Below, one piece after another: positions 6,784 through 13,851 of a DNA stretch of 15,205 bases. The notes under the pieces were generated by a model. That model did not search any database. It had not been told where the DNA came from and saw nothing but the letters and a program-made list of their open reading frames with translations. The stretch is from NCBI GenBank assembly GCA_017548175.1, contig JAFYMZ010000005.1, forward strand, positions 1 through 15,205, written 5' to 3'. Every line of letters begins with the position of its first letter. Within the stretch, counting starts at the first letter, position 1. Made by a program: the position numbers and the translations under genes. The DNA comes from Clostridia bacterium (GTDB lineage: Bacteria > Bacillota_A > Clostridia > Oscillospirales > Butyricicoccaceae).

Positions 6784-7892
6784 GAAATTACTTGCGTCGG
6801 GCCGCAATACCAGCCCTCTACCCCGTCTTTTTTGCAGTAAATGCCCACGGATGTCCGGGCGATCACCGATAATACGTCGCCGGGCTGCACATCGTGGGTC
6901 AAATCGGTCAGGTCGGCGGTGTAAAGCCGCCCCTCGTCATTGGTCCAAAGCCGCGTGCCCGGGCAGACGAAGACCTCGCCGGTGGACTGCTGCCGCACCA
7001 GATAGGTATCCTGCCGTTGCTCCAGCACATCCACAAAATCATTGCCCCAGTACATCCGGCGAGTAGAGCCGTTGCCCGTTTGCGCCGCCAAGGCGCGCAC
7101 CTTGGGCAGGGCATCGGCAAAGATGCATTCTGCCTGTGTCGGGTCACCCTGCGGCAGGATGAGGGCGTTCAGCTGGCCGCTGCTCTGAGCGCTGCAGCCG
7201 CCGTCAATGGACAGGATGCGGCGGCGGTGATCCAGCACCGGCTTGTGGTCGGCATAGGGGCGGGGGTACGAGGACACCGGCCAATGCCCCACCACCAGAT
7301 ATTTGTCAAAGGAATAGTCCTTCAGCCAGAACTCATCGCATTTGCGGCAGTCGAAGGAATCCAGTTCTTCAAAGTTCGATTGCCGTCCGTCATAAATGCC
7401 GCCGTGGACGAAAACGGCGGTCTCCGTTACAAGAATATCCGGCAAGGCGTGGAGAAATGCCAGTTCCTCGGGGATGGTTTCTTCCAGTTTTCGCAGCAGT
7501 TCATTGTTGGTCAAATGATCCCACGAAGTCATGCCGGCCTTGGCCCATACTTCTTTGCAGAAGCCGGCGCGGCGCAGGAACTTTTCTATACCGCCGCTGG
7601 GGTAATTGCGGGCGATGATCTCGGTGATGTCGTCACAGTTGCCGCGCAGCACCACCACCTGCGGCAGGGCGGCCAGTTCCATCACCCGATGCAGGGTGGC
7701 AAGGTTTTGCTTGCCCTTCAGCAGAAAGTCGCCCAAAATGATGAGAAAATCCTGTCCCGGCACGTAAGCCAGCTTGTCCAGCAGGGCATCCAGCACCGGC
7801 ACGTTGGCGTGCAGGTCGCTGATGACGATGGTACGCCCCTCTTTGGGCAGGCTGCCGTAGACGACCCGGGCGCGGTCCTGCAAAATGCTCAT
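6780..7892 (-). CDS. Metallophosphoesterase family protein with an extra C-terminal domain
   Basis: 370 residues, cytoplasmic. The calcineurin-like metal site is seen in order: SDLHAN (25-30, Asp26/His28), GDFLLKG (54-60, Asp55), RGNCDD (83-88, Asn85, with Cys where many members have His, as in YfcE-like enzymes), FVHGG (His163) and VGHW (His203), followed by SIDGGCS. The first 240 or so residues thus resemble Ser/Thr-phosphatase-like, PrpE/ApaH-like hydrolases; the substrate (protein, dinucleotide or other) cannot be told. The last 110 residues are beta-rich and could form a small SH3-like module (GDVLSVIARTSVGIYCKK...GWYCG). The ATG at 7892 overlaps the cysteine synthase stop in an ATGA, and GGAGG is 6 bases upstream, so the two genes are translationally coupled. 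No independent promoter is needed or seen. Confidence 0.88.
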   Translation of the reverse strand: MSILQDRARVVYGSLPKEGRTIVISDLHANVPVLDALLDKLAYVPGQDFLIILGDFLLKGKQNLATLHRVMELAALPQVVVLRGNCDDITEIIARNYPSGGIEKFLRRAGFCKEVWAKAGMTSWDHLTNNELLRKLEETIPEELAFLHALPDILVTETAVFVHGGIYDGRQSNFEELDSFDCRKCDEFWLKDYSFDKYLVVGHWPVSSYPRPYADHKPVLDHRRRILSIDGGCSAQSSGQLNALILPQGDPTQAECIFADALPKVRALAAQTGNGSTRRMYWGNDFVDVLEQRQDTYLVRQQSTGEVFVCPGTRLWTNDEGRLYTADLTDLTHDVQPGDVLSVIARTSVGIYCKKDGVEGWYCGPTQVIS

Positions 7893-8791
7893 AGCGCACC
7901 TCCGTCGGGGAACACCGTCACCACGGTCTTGTCCGTGGCTTCTTCCCGGGCGGCCACATCCAAGGCGGCGCACAGGGCGGCACCGGAGGAGGGGCCGCAG
8001 AGGATGCCAAAATCCCGTGCCAGTTCCTTGCACAGGGCAAGACTGTCGGGGGTGCGCACCTTGATGACCTCGTCCAGCAGGTAATTGTTGAGGATCTCCG
8101 GCAGGAAGCCGGGGCCGATGCCCGTCAGGGCGTGGGCGCCGGGGAAGCCGCCCGACAGTACCGGCGAGTCCACCGGCTCTACCGCGATGATGCGGCAGTC
8201 GGGATTGTCCATCCGCAGCATTTCACCGCAGCCGGTGATGGTGGCACCGGTGCCCACACCGGCCACGAAGAAGTCTACGCTGCCGCATTGGGCCAAAATC
8301 TCGGGGGCGGTGGTTTCCCGATGGGCCTGACAGCAGATGTCGTCGTCAAACTGCCGCAGCAGATGCGCCGCGGGGAGTTTTTCCTGCAAGCGTGCCACCA
8401 TACGGTCGCGTCCCTCCCGGCCTTCTGCGGCGGGAAAGGTGACCAAACGGGCGCCGAAGGTCTCCATCCGCTGCTTGCGCGCGGCGGAAACGCTGTCCGG
8501 CAGGAGGATGACCGCCTGCAGACCCATCGCCGCGCACAGCATACTGACGCTGAGGGCAGTGTTGCCGCCGCTGGGTTCGATGACCACGCCGCCGGGCTGT
8601 ACAAGCCCCCGGCGCAGGGCATCCTGCAGCATATACAGGACGGTGCGATCCTTGACGCTGCCCGAGGGGTTGCGCAGTTCCAGCTTGGCAAACAGGCGGC
8701 CGCGGCAGCCGCGGGCCTGCGCCCAGGCCGACAAATCCAGCATGGGGGTATTGCCCACCAGCCGGGTCACGTGCAAAACAGGGGTATTCAC
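7889..8791 (-). CDS. cysK: Cysteine synthase (O-acetylserine sulfhydrylase family)
   Basis: Pyridoxal-phosphate enzyme joining O-acetylserine and sulfide to give cysteine. 300 residues from GTG 8791, chosen because AAAGGAGG lies 9 bases upstream; the open frame before it crosses the promoter region, and VLHVTRLVGNTPML is the normal family start. PLP-binding NPSGSVKDR (Lys47), the substrate loop EPSGGNTA (72-79; EPTSGNTG in standard enzymes), the phosphate cradle GVGTGATITG (178-187) and GPSSGAA (267-272) with the C-terminal PLP-contacting Ser are all present. The chain stops right after FPDGG with only AL, so the usual GERYLST tail is missing. The altered substrate loop leaves open a related activity such as cystathionine beta-synthase-like or other beta-replacement chemistry. 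It diverges from serC and is coupled to the metallophosphoesterase. Confidence 0.9.
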   Translation of the reverse strand: MNTPVLHVTRLVGNTPMLDLSAWAQARGCRGRLFAKLELRNPSGSVKDRTVLYMLQDALRRGLVQPGGVVIEPSGGNTALSVSMLCAAMGLQAVILLPDSVSAARKQRMETFGARLVTFPAAEGREGRDRMVARLQEKLPAAHLLRQFDDDICCQAHRETTAPEILAQCGSVDFFVAGVGTGATITGCGEMLRMDNPDCRIIAVEPVDSPVLSGGFPGAHALTGIGPGFLPEILNNYLLDEVIKVRTPDSLALCKELARDFGILCGPSSGAALCAALDVAAREEATDKTVVTVFPDGGAL

Positions 8792-8853
8792 TGCAGCAGA
8801 CCTCCTTTTCCTCGGGTTTCGCCAAAAACAACGGCGTTTTTCTAAAAATACAG

Positions 8854-8882
8854 TTGTATCTCCCAACGGGAAATGCTATACT
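8854..8882 (+). promoter_or_regulatory. Predicted promoter of serC-serA
   Basis: TTGTAT (8854-8859), a 17-base spacer and TGC-TATACT (-10 at 8877-8882, extended). The start would be near 8889, with a leader of about 69 bases that contains the palindrome. Confidence 0.6.
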
Positions 8883-8903
8883 GAATCTATCTTTTATTCT
8901 GTT

Positions 8904-8933
8904 ATCATAGCATAAAATGCTATGGTAGCGCAA
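8904..8933 (-). promoter_or_regulatory. Predicted promoter of cysK-metallophosphoesterase
   Basis: On the minus strand TTGCGC (8933-8928), an 18-base spacer and TGC-TATGAT (-10 at 8909-8904, with extended TGn). The start would be near 8897, giving a leader of about 105 bases. The palindrome at 8906-8924 covers nearly all of the spacer and most of the -10 box. Confidence 0.5.
8906..8924. promoter_or_regulatory. Perfect palindrome between cysK and serC, possible shared operator
   Basis: CATAGCAT-AAA-ATGCTATG: 8-bp perfect arms around three A's. It overlies the -10/spacer of the predicted cysK promoter and lies about 17-35 bases into the serC transcript. A bound regulator could block both. A related half site ATGCTATA (8873-8880) overlaps the serC -10, though part of that similarity is just the shared extended -10 sequence. 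As RNA it would form only an A/U-rich hairpin without a T tract. Confidence 0.5.
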
Positions 8934-8957
8934 GTCTTTGAGAAGGAGGAACATCCC

Positions 8958-10055
8958 ATGAAGTATGACCGCGTGTATAATTTTTCCGCCGGCCCCGCCA
9001 TGATGCCCGAACCCGTATTGGAGGAGATTCGATCCGAACTGTTGAACTACCGAGGCTCCGGTATGTCTGTCATGGAGATGAGCCACCGTTCTCCGGTGTT
9101 CCAGCAGATTTTGCGGGAAGCCAAAGACGACCTGCGCGCGCTGATGGACATCCCCGCGGAGTATGAGATCCTGTTTTTACAGGGCGGCGGTACCGTGCAG
9201 TTTTCCATGGTGCCCCTGAACCTGATGCCCCGGGGCGGCAAGGCCGACTATATCGTTTCCGGCCATTGGTCCAGACTGGCGTTCAAGGAGGCACAGAAGT
9301 TCGGCGACGTACAAGCCGTGGCTTCCGGTGAGGACTGCCATTTCTCTGCCCTGCCCGACTGCAGCGACCTGCCCATCCGCGAGGACGCCTCTTATGTATA
9401 CATTTGCGAAAACGAGACCATCCACGGCATCACCTACCCCACCCTGCCCAACACCAAGGGCAAGATTTTGGTGGCCGACCAGAGTTCCATGTTCCTGTCC
9501 CGTCCCTGTGACGTGCGGAACTACGGCCTGATCTTTGCCGGCGCCCAGAAGAACGTGGGTCCTGCCGGTGTGGCCATCGTCATCATCCGCAAGGATCTAT
9601 TGGACCGGGAGATCGACCCCGAAGTGCCCGTGTACCTGCGCTACGGCATCCACGCGGCACAGGATTCCCTGTACAACACCCCCAACTGCTGGGGCATCTA
9701 CTGCTGCGGCAAGGTCTTCCGTTATCTGCGCGAGATCGGCGGTCTGCAGGAGATGGAGCGGCGCAACAAGGAAAAGGCCGCCGTGCTGTATGACTTTTTG
9801 GACAACAGCAAGCTGTTCCGCGGCGCGGTGCGCAAGGAATACCGCAGCCTGATGAACGTGCCGTTCTTTGCCGAAAGCCCCGAGGCCGAGGCTGCGGTCA
9901 TCGCCGCCACCAAAGCCGCCGGCTTTGACAACCTGAAGGGTCACCGCACCGTAGGCGGTCTGCGCGCCAGCATTTACAACGCCATGCCCAAGGAGGGCGT
10001 GGAGGCGCTGGTGCAGTTCCTGCGGGACTTTGAAGCCAAGCAGAAGGGAGAATAA
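8958..10055 (+). CDS. serC: Phosphoserine aminotransferase
   Basis: PLP enzyme that transfers an amino group from glutamate to 3-phosphohydroxypyruvate, giving phosphoserine, the second step of serine synthesis. 365 residues, normal length. Motifs: YNFSAGPAMMP (7-17), LNYRGSGMSVMEMSHRS (29-45), the cofactor phosphate-binding GGGTVQF (76-82), DQSSMFLSRP (174-183) with the Asp that contacts the PLP ring, FAGAQKNVGPAG with Lys198 as the Schiff-base lysine, and NTPNCWGIYCCGKV, the counterpart of the usual NTPPTF region. The start has AAGGAGGA 7 bases upstream. It is followed 3 bases later by serA, whose ribosome site lies within the end of serC, so both are clearly one operon. No serB is in the window. 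Confidence 0.97.
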   Translation: MKYDRVYNFSAGPAMMPEPVLEEIRSELLNYRGSGMSVMEMSHRSPVFQQILREAKDDLRALMDIPAEYEILFLQGGGTVQFSMVPLNLMPRGGKADYIVSGHWSRLAFKEAQKFGDVQAVASGEDCHFSALPDCSDLPIREDASYVYICENETIHGITYPTLPNTKGKILVADQSSMFLSRPCDVRNYGLIFAGAQKNVGPAGVAIVIIRKDLLDREIDPEVPVYLRYGIHAAQDSLYNTPNCWGIYCCGKVFRYLREIGGLQEMERRNKEKAAVLYDFLDNSKLFRGAVRKEYRSLMNVPFFAESPEAEAAVIAATKAAGFDNLKGHRTVGGLRASIYNAMPKEGVEALVQFLRDFEAKQKGE

Positions 10056-10058
10056 ACG

Positions 10059-10973
10059 ATGTACCGGATTTTGATCACCGACGGTCTGGACAAGGCCGCA
10101 CTGGCGCAGCTGCGTCAGTTGGGTTTCACCGTAGACGAGCAGTTTTATCCCAGCGAAGAATTGGGCGCTGCCCTGCAGCAGTATGACGCGGTGGTGGTGC
10201 GCTCTGCCACCAAGGTGCGCAAAGAACACATCGACCTTGCCAAGGAGGGCAAGCTGAAGCTGGTCATCCGCGGCGGCGTGGGTGTGGACAACATCGACGT
10301 GGCCTATGCCGAGGAATGCGGCATTCGGGTGCGCAACACCCCGGCGGCCAGCAGCAATTCCGTGGCGGAACTGGCGCTGGCCCATATGCTGTCCTGCGCC
10401 CGGTTTGTTTCCATTGCCGGACATTCTATGCGTCAGGGCAAGTGGGAAAAGAAGGCCTACGGCGCCGGCATCGAGCTGAGCGGCAAGACGCTGGGTGTCA
10501 TCGGCTACGGCCGCATCGGCCGCGCGCTGGGTCAAAAGGCACAGGCGCTGGGCATGCAGGTGCTGGCCTATGACGTGTATCAGGACGAGCGGCTGGTGTG
10601 CGATACTATGCACTACGTCAGTCTGGAGGAACTGCTGCGGCAGTCCGACTTTATCTCGCTGCACACGCCTTCTTTGGACGGCAAGCCGCTGATTTGCGCC
10701 GATACCATCGCGCAGATGAAGGACGGCGTCATCTTTGTCAACACTTCCCGCGGCGGCAACGTGGATGAAAGCGCACTGCTGGCCGGTCTGGAAAGCGGCA
10801 AGGTGCGCGCTGCCGGTCTGGATGTGTTTGCCGAAGAACCCAGCCGCAACGAGGCGCTGCTGCAGCATCCCCGGGTCTCCTGCACCCCCCACATCGCGGC
10901 CTCTACCGGTGAGGCACATGGCCGCATCGGCGGCGAAGTGGTGGCCATCCTGCAGGAAACCTTTGGCCTGTAA
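10059..10973 (+). CDS. serA: D-3-phosphoglycerate dehydrogenase, short form
   Basis: Oxidises 3-phosphoglycerate to 3-phosphohydroxypyruvate with NAD, the entry step to serine. 304 residues: substrate domain halves at about 1-95 and 280-304, NAD domain between. VIRGGVGVDNID (69-80), the dinucleotide loop GYGRIGRALG (149-158), NTSRGGNVDE with catalytic Arg231, DVFAEEP with Glu260 and TPHIAAST with His278 are intact. The protein ends at TFGL without the ACT or intervening domains of the longer (about 410-530 residue) enzymes, so serine feedback through an ACT domain is not expected. Such short forms are common and this is no sign of truncation. GGGAG lies 8 bases before the ATG, inside serC. 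Together with serC it needs only a phosphoserine phosphatase to complete serine synthesis. Confidence 0.95.
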   Translation: MYRILITDGLDKAALAQLRQLGFTVDEQFYPSEELGAALQQYDAVVVRSATKVRKEHIDLAKEGKLKLVIRGGVGVDNIDVAYAEECGIRVRNTPAASSNSVAELALAHMLSCARFVSIAGHSMRQGKWEKKAYGAGIELSGKTLGVIGYGRIGRALGQKAQALGMQVLAYDVYQDERLVCDTMHYVSLEELLRQSDFISLHTPSLDGKPLICADTIAQMKDGVIFVNTSRGGNVDESALLAGLESGKVRAAGLDVFAEEPSRNEALLQHPRVSCTPHIAASTGEAHGRIGGEVVAILQETFGL

Positions 10974-10988
10974 GCTTATCACGTTAAC

Positions 10989-11006
10989 AATGCCCCGCGG
11001 GGCGTT
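10989..11006 (+). other. GC-rich hairpin between serA and the C39-like pair
   Basis: Contains the perfect 12-base palindrome GCCCCGCGGGGC (10992-11003), extended by A/T pairs to 10989-11006 with one G-U. No T tract follows, so read-through into the downstream genes is likely. It may dampen or process the operon transcript. Confidence 0.45.
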
Positions 11007-11027
11007 CCACGAAGGAGGAAATATAAT

Positions 11028-11594
11028 ATGGAATACAAGTTTTACAATCAGCTGGACTATCCCGACGTGCCCTATGAGTACAACGGCAACGGTCGCAGCA
11101 TCAAGACCAGCGGCTGCGGCATCTGCTCTGCCTGCATGGTGGTAGAGAATATGCTGGGCGTTCCCTGCACGCTGGAAGAAGTGGTGCAGATCGCCTATGC
11201 CTGCGGCGCCCGTGATGACAGCGGCACCGAAATGTCTCTGCTGGCCAAGGGTCTGTGCGAGAAGTTCCCTCTGACCTATGAAATGACCAACGATGCCGGC
11301 AAGACCATGCAGTTCCTGCAGAACGGCGAGGGTATGGTCATCGCCAACTCCGGCGGCGACCGCGAAGGCTGGACCGGCGTGTTCACCTCCGGCGGCCACT
11401 TCATCGTGCTGGTTGCTGCCGAAGGCCGCAAGATCACCGTGCTGGATCCCTCCGTGCGCCCCGACAAGTATGACGCACCCGGCCGCGAAGGCAAGGTCGA
11501 GCTGGTTGGCAACATTGCTTACACCGATATGCAGGTCATCGCCAAGGATTGCGACAACCGCACCCCCAGCTACGTCCTGTTCCGCAAGAAATAA
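11028..11594 (+). CDS. C39-like (papain-fold) cysteine protease family protein, copy 1
   Basis: 188 residues. The pattern of the Peptidase_C39_2 group is complete: YNQ near the start (Gln8, likely oxyanion residue), KTSGCG (Cys30, nucleophile), GGHFIVLV (His124) and ITVLDPS (Asp140). The nucleophile is embedded in C30-GI-C33-SA-C36, and Cys59, Cys77 and Cys175 are also shared with the next gene. No signal peptide or membrane helix is visible, so the protein appears cytoplasmic, which is unusual for a group dominated by exported proteins. GGAGG lies 9 bases before the ATG. It is 54 bases behind serA without a clear promoter or T-tailed terminator between, so likely in the serC-serA transcript. 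Substrate unknown; peptidase, transpeptidase, amidase or an acyl-transfer role are all compatible with the fold. Confidence 0.8.
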   Translation: MEYKFYNQLDYPDVPYEYNGNGRSIKTSGCGICSACMVVENMLGVPCTLEEVVQIAYACGARDDSGTEMSLLAKGLCEKFPLTYEMTNDAGKTMQFLQNGEGMVIANSGGDREGWTGVFTSGGHFIVLVAAEGRKITVLDPSVRPDKYDAPGREGKVELVGNIAYTDMQVIAKDCDNRTPSYVLFRKK

Positions 11595-11605
11595 GGAGTC
11601 CGATC

Positions 11606-12172
11606 ATGGAGTTCAAGTTTTACAACCAGCGTGAGTACGAGCACGTGATCTATGAGTATCAGGGCAACGGCCGCAACATCAAAACCAGCGGCTGCGGCGT
11701 GTGCTCTGCCTGTATGATCGTGGAAAATATGCTGGGTCTGCCTCTGCCCGTAGAGGAAGGCGCCATTATGGGTATGGAATGCGGCGCTCGCATCGCCTAC
11801 GGCAGCGATATGATCGCCATGGCAGACGAGCTGTGCCGCCGCTATCCCCTGACCTATGAAATGACCAACGACGCTGCCCGTATGCTGCAGTTCCTGAAGA
11901 ACAAGGAAGGCATGGTGGTGGCAAACTCCGGCGGCAACCGCGAGGGCTACACCGGCGTGTTCACCAAGGGCGGTCACTTCATCGTGCTGGCAGAGGCCAA
12001 GGGCCGCACCATCACCGTGCTGGACCCCAATCTGTACGAGGGCAAGTTCGAAGAGCCCGGCCGCGAGGGCAAGGTCACCGTGGAAGGCAATCTGGCCTTT
12101 ACCGATGTGCAGGTCATCAACGAAGATTGCAGCAACCGCACCCCCGCTTACTTCCTCTTCCGCAAGAAATAA
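11606..12172 (+). CDS. C39-like (papain-fold) cysteine protease family protein, copy 2
   Basis: 188 residues, aligning with copy 1 end to end without a gap, 121 of 188 positions identical by eye (about 64%). The triad Cys30/His124/Asp140, Gln8, the CxxCxxC cluster (GCGVCSAC) and Cys59/77/175 are all kept. Identical blocks include PLTYEMTNDA (81-90) and the C-terminal LFRKK. Divergence is strongest at 47-80 and 142-150, likely substrate-facing loops or a cap (inference). Its ribosome site AAGGAG overlaps the stop codon of copy 1 and is 7 bases from the ATG, so the pair is cotranscribed. It ends at a strong terminator 14 bases downstream. Keeping all active residues in both copies suggests subfunctions or a heterodimer rather than decay. 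Confidence 0.8.
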   Translation: MEFKFYNQREYEHVIYEYQGNGRNIKTSGCGVCSACMIVENMLGLPLPVEEGAIMGMECGARIAYGSDMIAMADELCRRYPLTYEMTNDAARMLQFLKNKEGMVVANSGGNREGYTGVFTKGGHFIVLAEAKGRTITVLDPNLYEGKFEEPGREGKVTVEGNLAFTDVQVINEDCSNRTPAYFLFRKK

Positions 12173-12186
12173 GGATAAAAAAAGAA

Positions 12187-12222
12187 ACCGCAGACCGATG
12201 CGTCGGTCTGCGGTATTTTTTT
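12187..12222. terminator. Bidirectional rho-independent terminator
   Basis: A 12-bp perfect stem ACCGCAGACCGA (12187-12198) with TCGGTCTGCGGT (12203-12214), loop TGCG, then seven T's (12216-12222). On the minus strand seven T's follow too (the A run 12177-12183). It ends the C39-like pair from the left and the ABC transporter operon from the right. Confidence 0.95.
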
Positions 12223-12224
12223 GC

Positions 12225-12992
12225 TTATCGGTTGGAATATCGCTGCAGGAACTGGCGGGTACGCTCTTCCCGGGGGTTGCCCAGCACCTGATCGGGGGCG
12301 CCTTCTTCCACGATGACGCCGCCGTCCATAAAGATGACACGGTCGGCAACCTCGCGGGCGAAGCCCATTTCGTGGGTGACGATGACCATGGTCATATTTT
12401 CCTGCGCCAGCTGGCGGATGACCTTGAGGATCTCGCCGGTGAGCTCGGGGTCCAACGCAGAGGTGGGCTCGTCAAAGAAGAGCATTGCCGGCTCCATGGC
12501 CAGTGCGCGGGCGATGGCCACGCGCTGCTGCTGACCGCCGGAAAGCTGGTCGGGATAGGCGTTTTCCTTGTCGGCCAGGTTCATTTTCTTCAGCAGTTCC
12601 CGAGCCTTGGCTTCGGCTTCGGCCTGACTTTTGCCCAGCACGGTGACGGGGGCGTCGGTCAGGTTCTTCAGCACGGTATAATGGGGGAACAGGTTGAAGT
12701 TCTGGAACACCAGACCAAAATGGCTGCGGATCTTGCGCAGGTCAGCGGCAGGGGCATAGACCGCCTTGCCGGCGGCGTCGGTATGCACGGCGGTGTCGCC
12801 CATATAGCGCAGCTCGCCGCTGTCCATCTGGGTCAGCATCGTGGCGCAGCGCAGCAGCGTACTCTTGCCGCTGCCGGAAGGACCGATGATGGCCACCACT
12901 TCGCCCTGCTCTACCTCTACCGAGATATCCTTCAGCACCAGCAGGGTGTCGTCAAAGATTTTCTTGACATTGTGCAATTCCATTACTTTCAT
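12225..12992 (-). CDS. Polar amino acid ABC transporter, ATP-binding protein
   Basis: 255 residues, GlnQ/HisP type, energising uptake through the permease encoded just upstream. Walker [10 protein letters not shown] (37-45), Q-loop Gln97 in [11 protein letters not shown], signature LSGGQQQ (150-156), Walker B MLFFDE (170-175, Glu175 catalytic), D-loop SALD and switch His207 in VTHEMGFA. The [14 protein letters not shown] stretch and the [15 protein letters not shown] end are typical of the polar amino acid subfamily. AAGGAGG precedes the ATG by about 8 bases. The gap to the permease stop is 14 bases. The amino acid carried cannot be deduced from the ATPase. Confidence 0.95.
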   Translation of the reverse strand: MKVMELHNVKKIFDDTLLVLKDISVEVEQGEVVAIIGPSGSGKSTLLRCATMLTQMDSGELRYMGDTAVHTDAAGKAVYAPAADLRKIRSHFGLVFQNFNLFPHYTVLKNLTDAPVTVLGKSQAEAEAKARELLKKMNLADKENAYPDQLSGGQQQRVAIARALAMEPAMLFFDEPTSALDPELTGEILKVIRQLAQENMTMVIVTHEMGFAREVADRVIFMDGGVIVEEGAPDQVLGNPREERTRQFLQRYSNR

Positions 12993-13006
12993 TTGACGAC
13001 CTCCTT

Positions 13007-13726
13007 TCAGCGCTTGGTGTAGTCCATACGGGCCTCGACCTTTTCCATCACCACTGCAACCAGCAGGTTAAAGAAGTAATAGGTCATACCGGCCACCGCC
13101 AACGGCACCATACTGGTGGTGGCGGCAGAGATGAACTTGGCCTCGGTGAACATTTCGGCATATGCCAGAACAAAGGACAGGGATGTATCCTTGGTCAGGG
13201 TGATGATCTCGTTGGTGGTGGGGGGCAGGATCACCTTGATGACCTGAGGCAGAATGATCTTGCGGAAGGTCTGGCTCTTGGTATAGCCCAGCACCTGCGC
13301 GGCCTCGTACTGACCCTTGGGGATGGCCTCGATGCCGGAACGGTAGATCTCGGCAAAGTAGGCGGAATAGTTGATGGAAAACGCGATGATGACGGCATAG
13401 AACTGATAGCTCATAGAAATGCTGACACCAAAGATGTAGTAAGGGCCAAAGTAGATGACCAGCAGCTGCAGCATCAAAGGCGTGCCGCGCAGCACGGAAA
13501 TGTACAGTTTGGTGATCAGCTGGATGGGCTTCAGGGATGCCAAAAAGCGGCAGACGGGGTTCTTGTGCTTGCGCAGGAAGCGCAGGGGCGCCCATTTGCT
13601 CATACGGCCAAAGGCCACCACCAGACCAAGGGGCATGGAAAACAGCAGCGTCAGGCCAAAGATCATCAGCGAACGCCACATACCGTCGCTGAGCTGTACA
13701 ATGATATCGATCCAGTTTACATTCAT
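13007..13726 (-). CDS. Polar amino acid ABC transporter, permease
   Basis: 239 residues from ATG 13726, with hydrophobic helices at roughly 18-40, 73-97, 107-127, 185-203 and 207-227. The conserved [14 protein letters not shown] (75-88) and the EAA loop [21 protein letters not shown] (141-161), which docks on the ATPase, are clear. Between helix 1 and the RGTP motif lies a basic stretch of about 20 extra residues ([18 protein letters not shown]), so this segment is longer than in most GlnP/HisM proteins. The ribosome site is mediocre (GAGGTG about 10 bases upstream, followed by a run of six C's), suggesting weaker translation than the neighbours. One permease gene implies a homodimer in the membrane. 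Confidence 0.93.
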   Translation of the reverse strand: MNVNWIDIIVQLSDGMWRSLMIFGLTLLFSMPLGLVVAFGRMSKWAPLRFLRKHKNPVCRFLASLKPIQLITKLYISVLRGTPLMLQLLVIYFGPYYIFGVSISMSYQFYAVIIAFSINYSAYFAEIYRSGIEAIPKGQYEAAQVLGYTKSQTFRKIILPQVIKVILPPTTNEIITLTKDTSLSFVLAYAEMFTEAKFISAATTSMVPLAVAGMTYYFFNLLVAVVMEKVEARMDYTKR

Positions 13727-13775
13727 CGGGGGGATACACCTCTTTTGTGTTTCTGTGTTGCAAAAAATAAGACGG

Positions 13776-13811
13776 CACAATGCAGCCCTTCCCTCGGAGG
13801 GCTGCATTGTG
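13776..13811 (-). terminator. Intercistronic hairpin after the binding-protein gene (partial terminator or mRNA stabiliser)
   Basis: A 14-bp perfect stem, CACAATGCAGCCCT (13776-13789) with its complement at 13798-13811, loop of 8. On the minus strand a run of six T's follows, but only after 9 intervening bases (CCGTCTTAT start). It lies between the binding-protein stop (13852) and the permease start (13726). Such elements often leave more binding protein than permease, by attenuation or by protecting the upstream mRNA 3' end. Confidence 0.7.
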
Positions 13812-13851
13812 TCAGATACGGAAAGAAGTTAAACGCGATCTCGCTTTGTGT

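Noticed and set aside
8792..8957. T-box or other riboswitch leader before serC or cysK
   Set aside because: The leaders (about 70 and 105 bases) are too short for a T-box, and I see no T-box sequence and no terminator/antiterminator pair.
10950..10973. Short serA as a truncated gene
   Set aside because: All dehydrogenase motifs are intact, the end is natural for the short ACT-less form, and no ACT-like remnant follows in any frame.
11021..11027. TATAAT just before the first C39-like gene as a -10 box
   Set aside because: It ends directly at the ATG, inside the ribosome-site spacer, with no suitable -35; a start there would leave no ribosome site on the mRNA.
9597..11399. 600-codon antisense frame across serC, serA and the C39-like gene
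   Set aside because: It covers the conserved active-site regions of three real genes on the other strand and crosses their boundaries.
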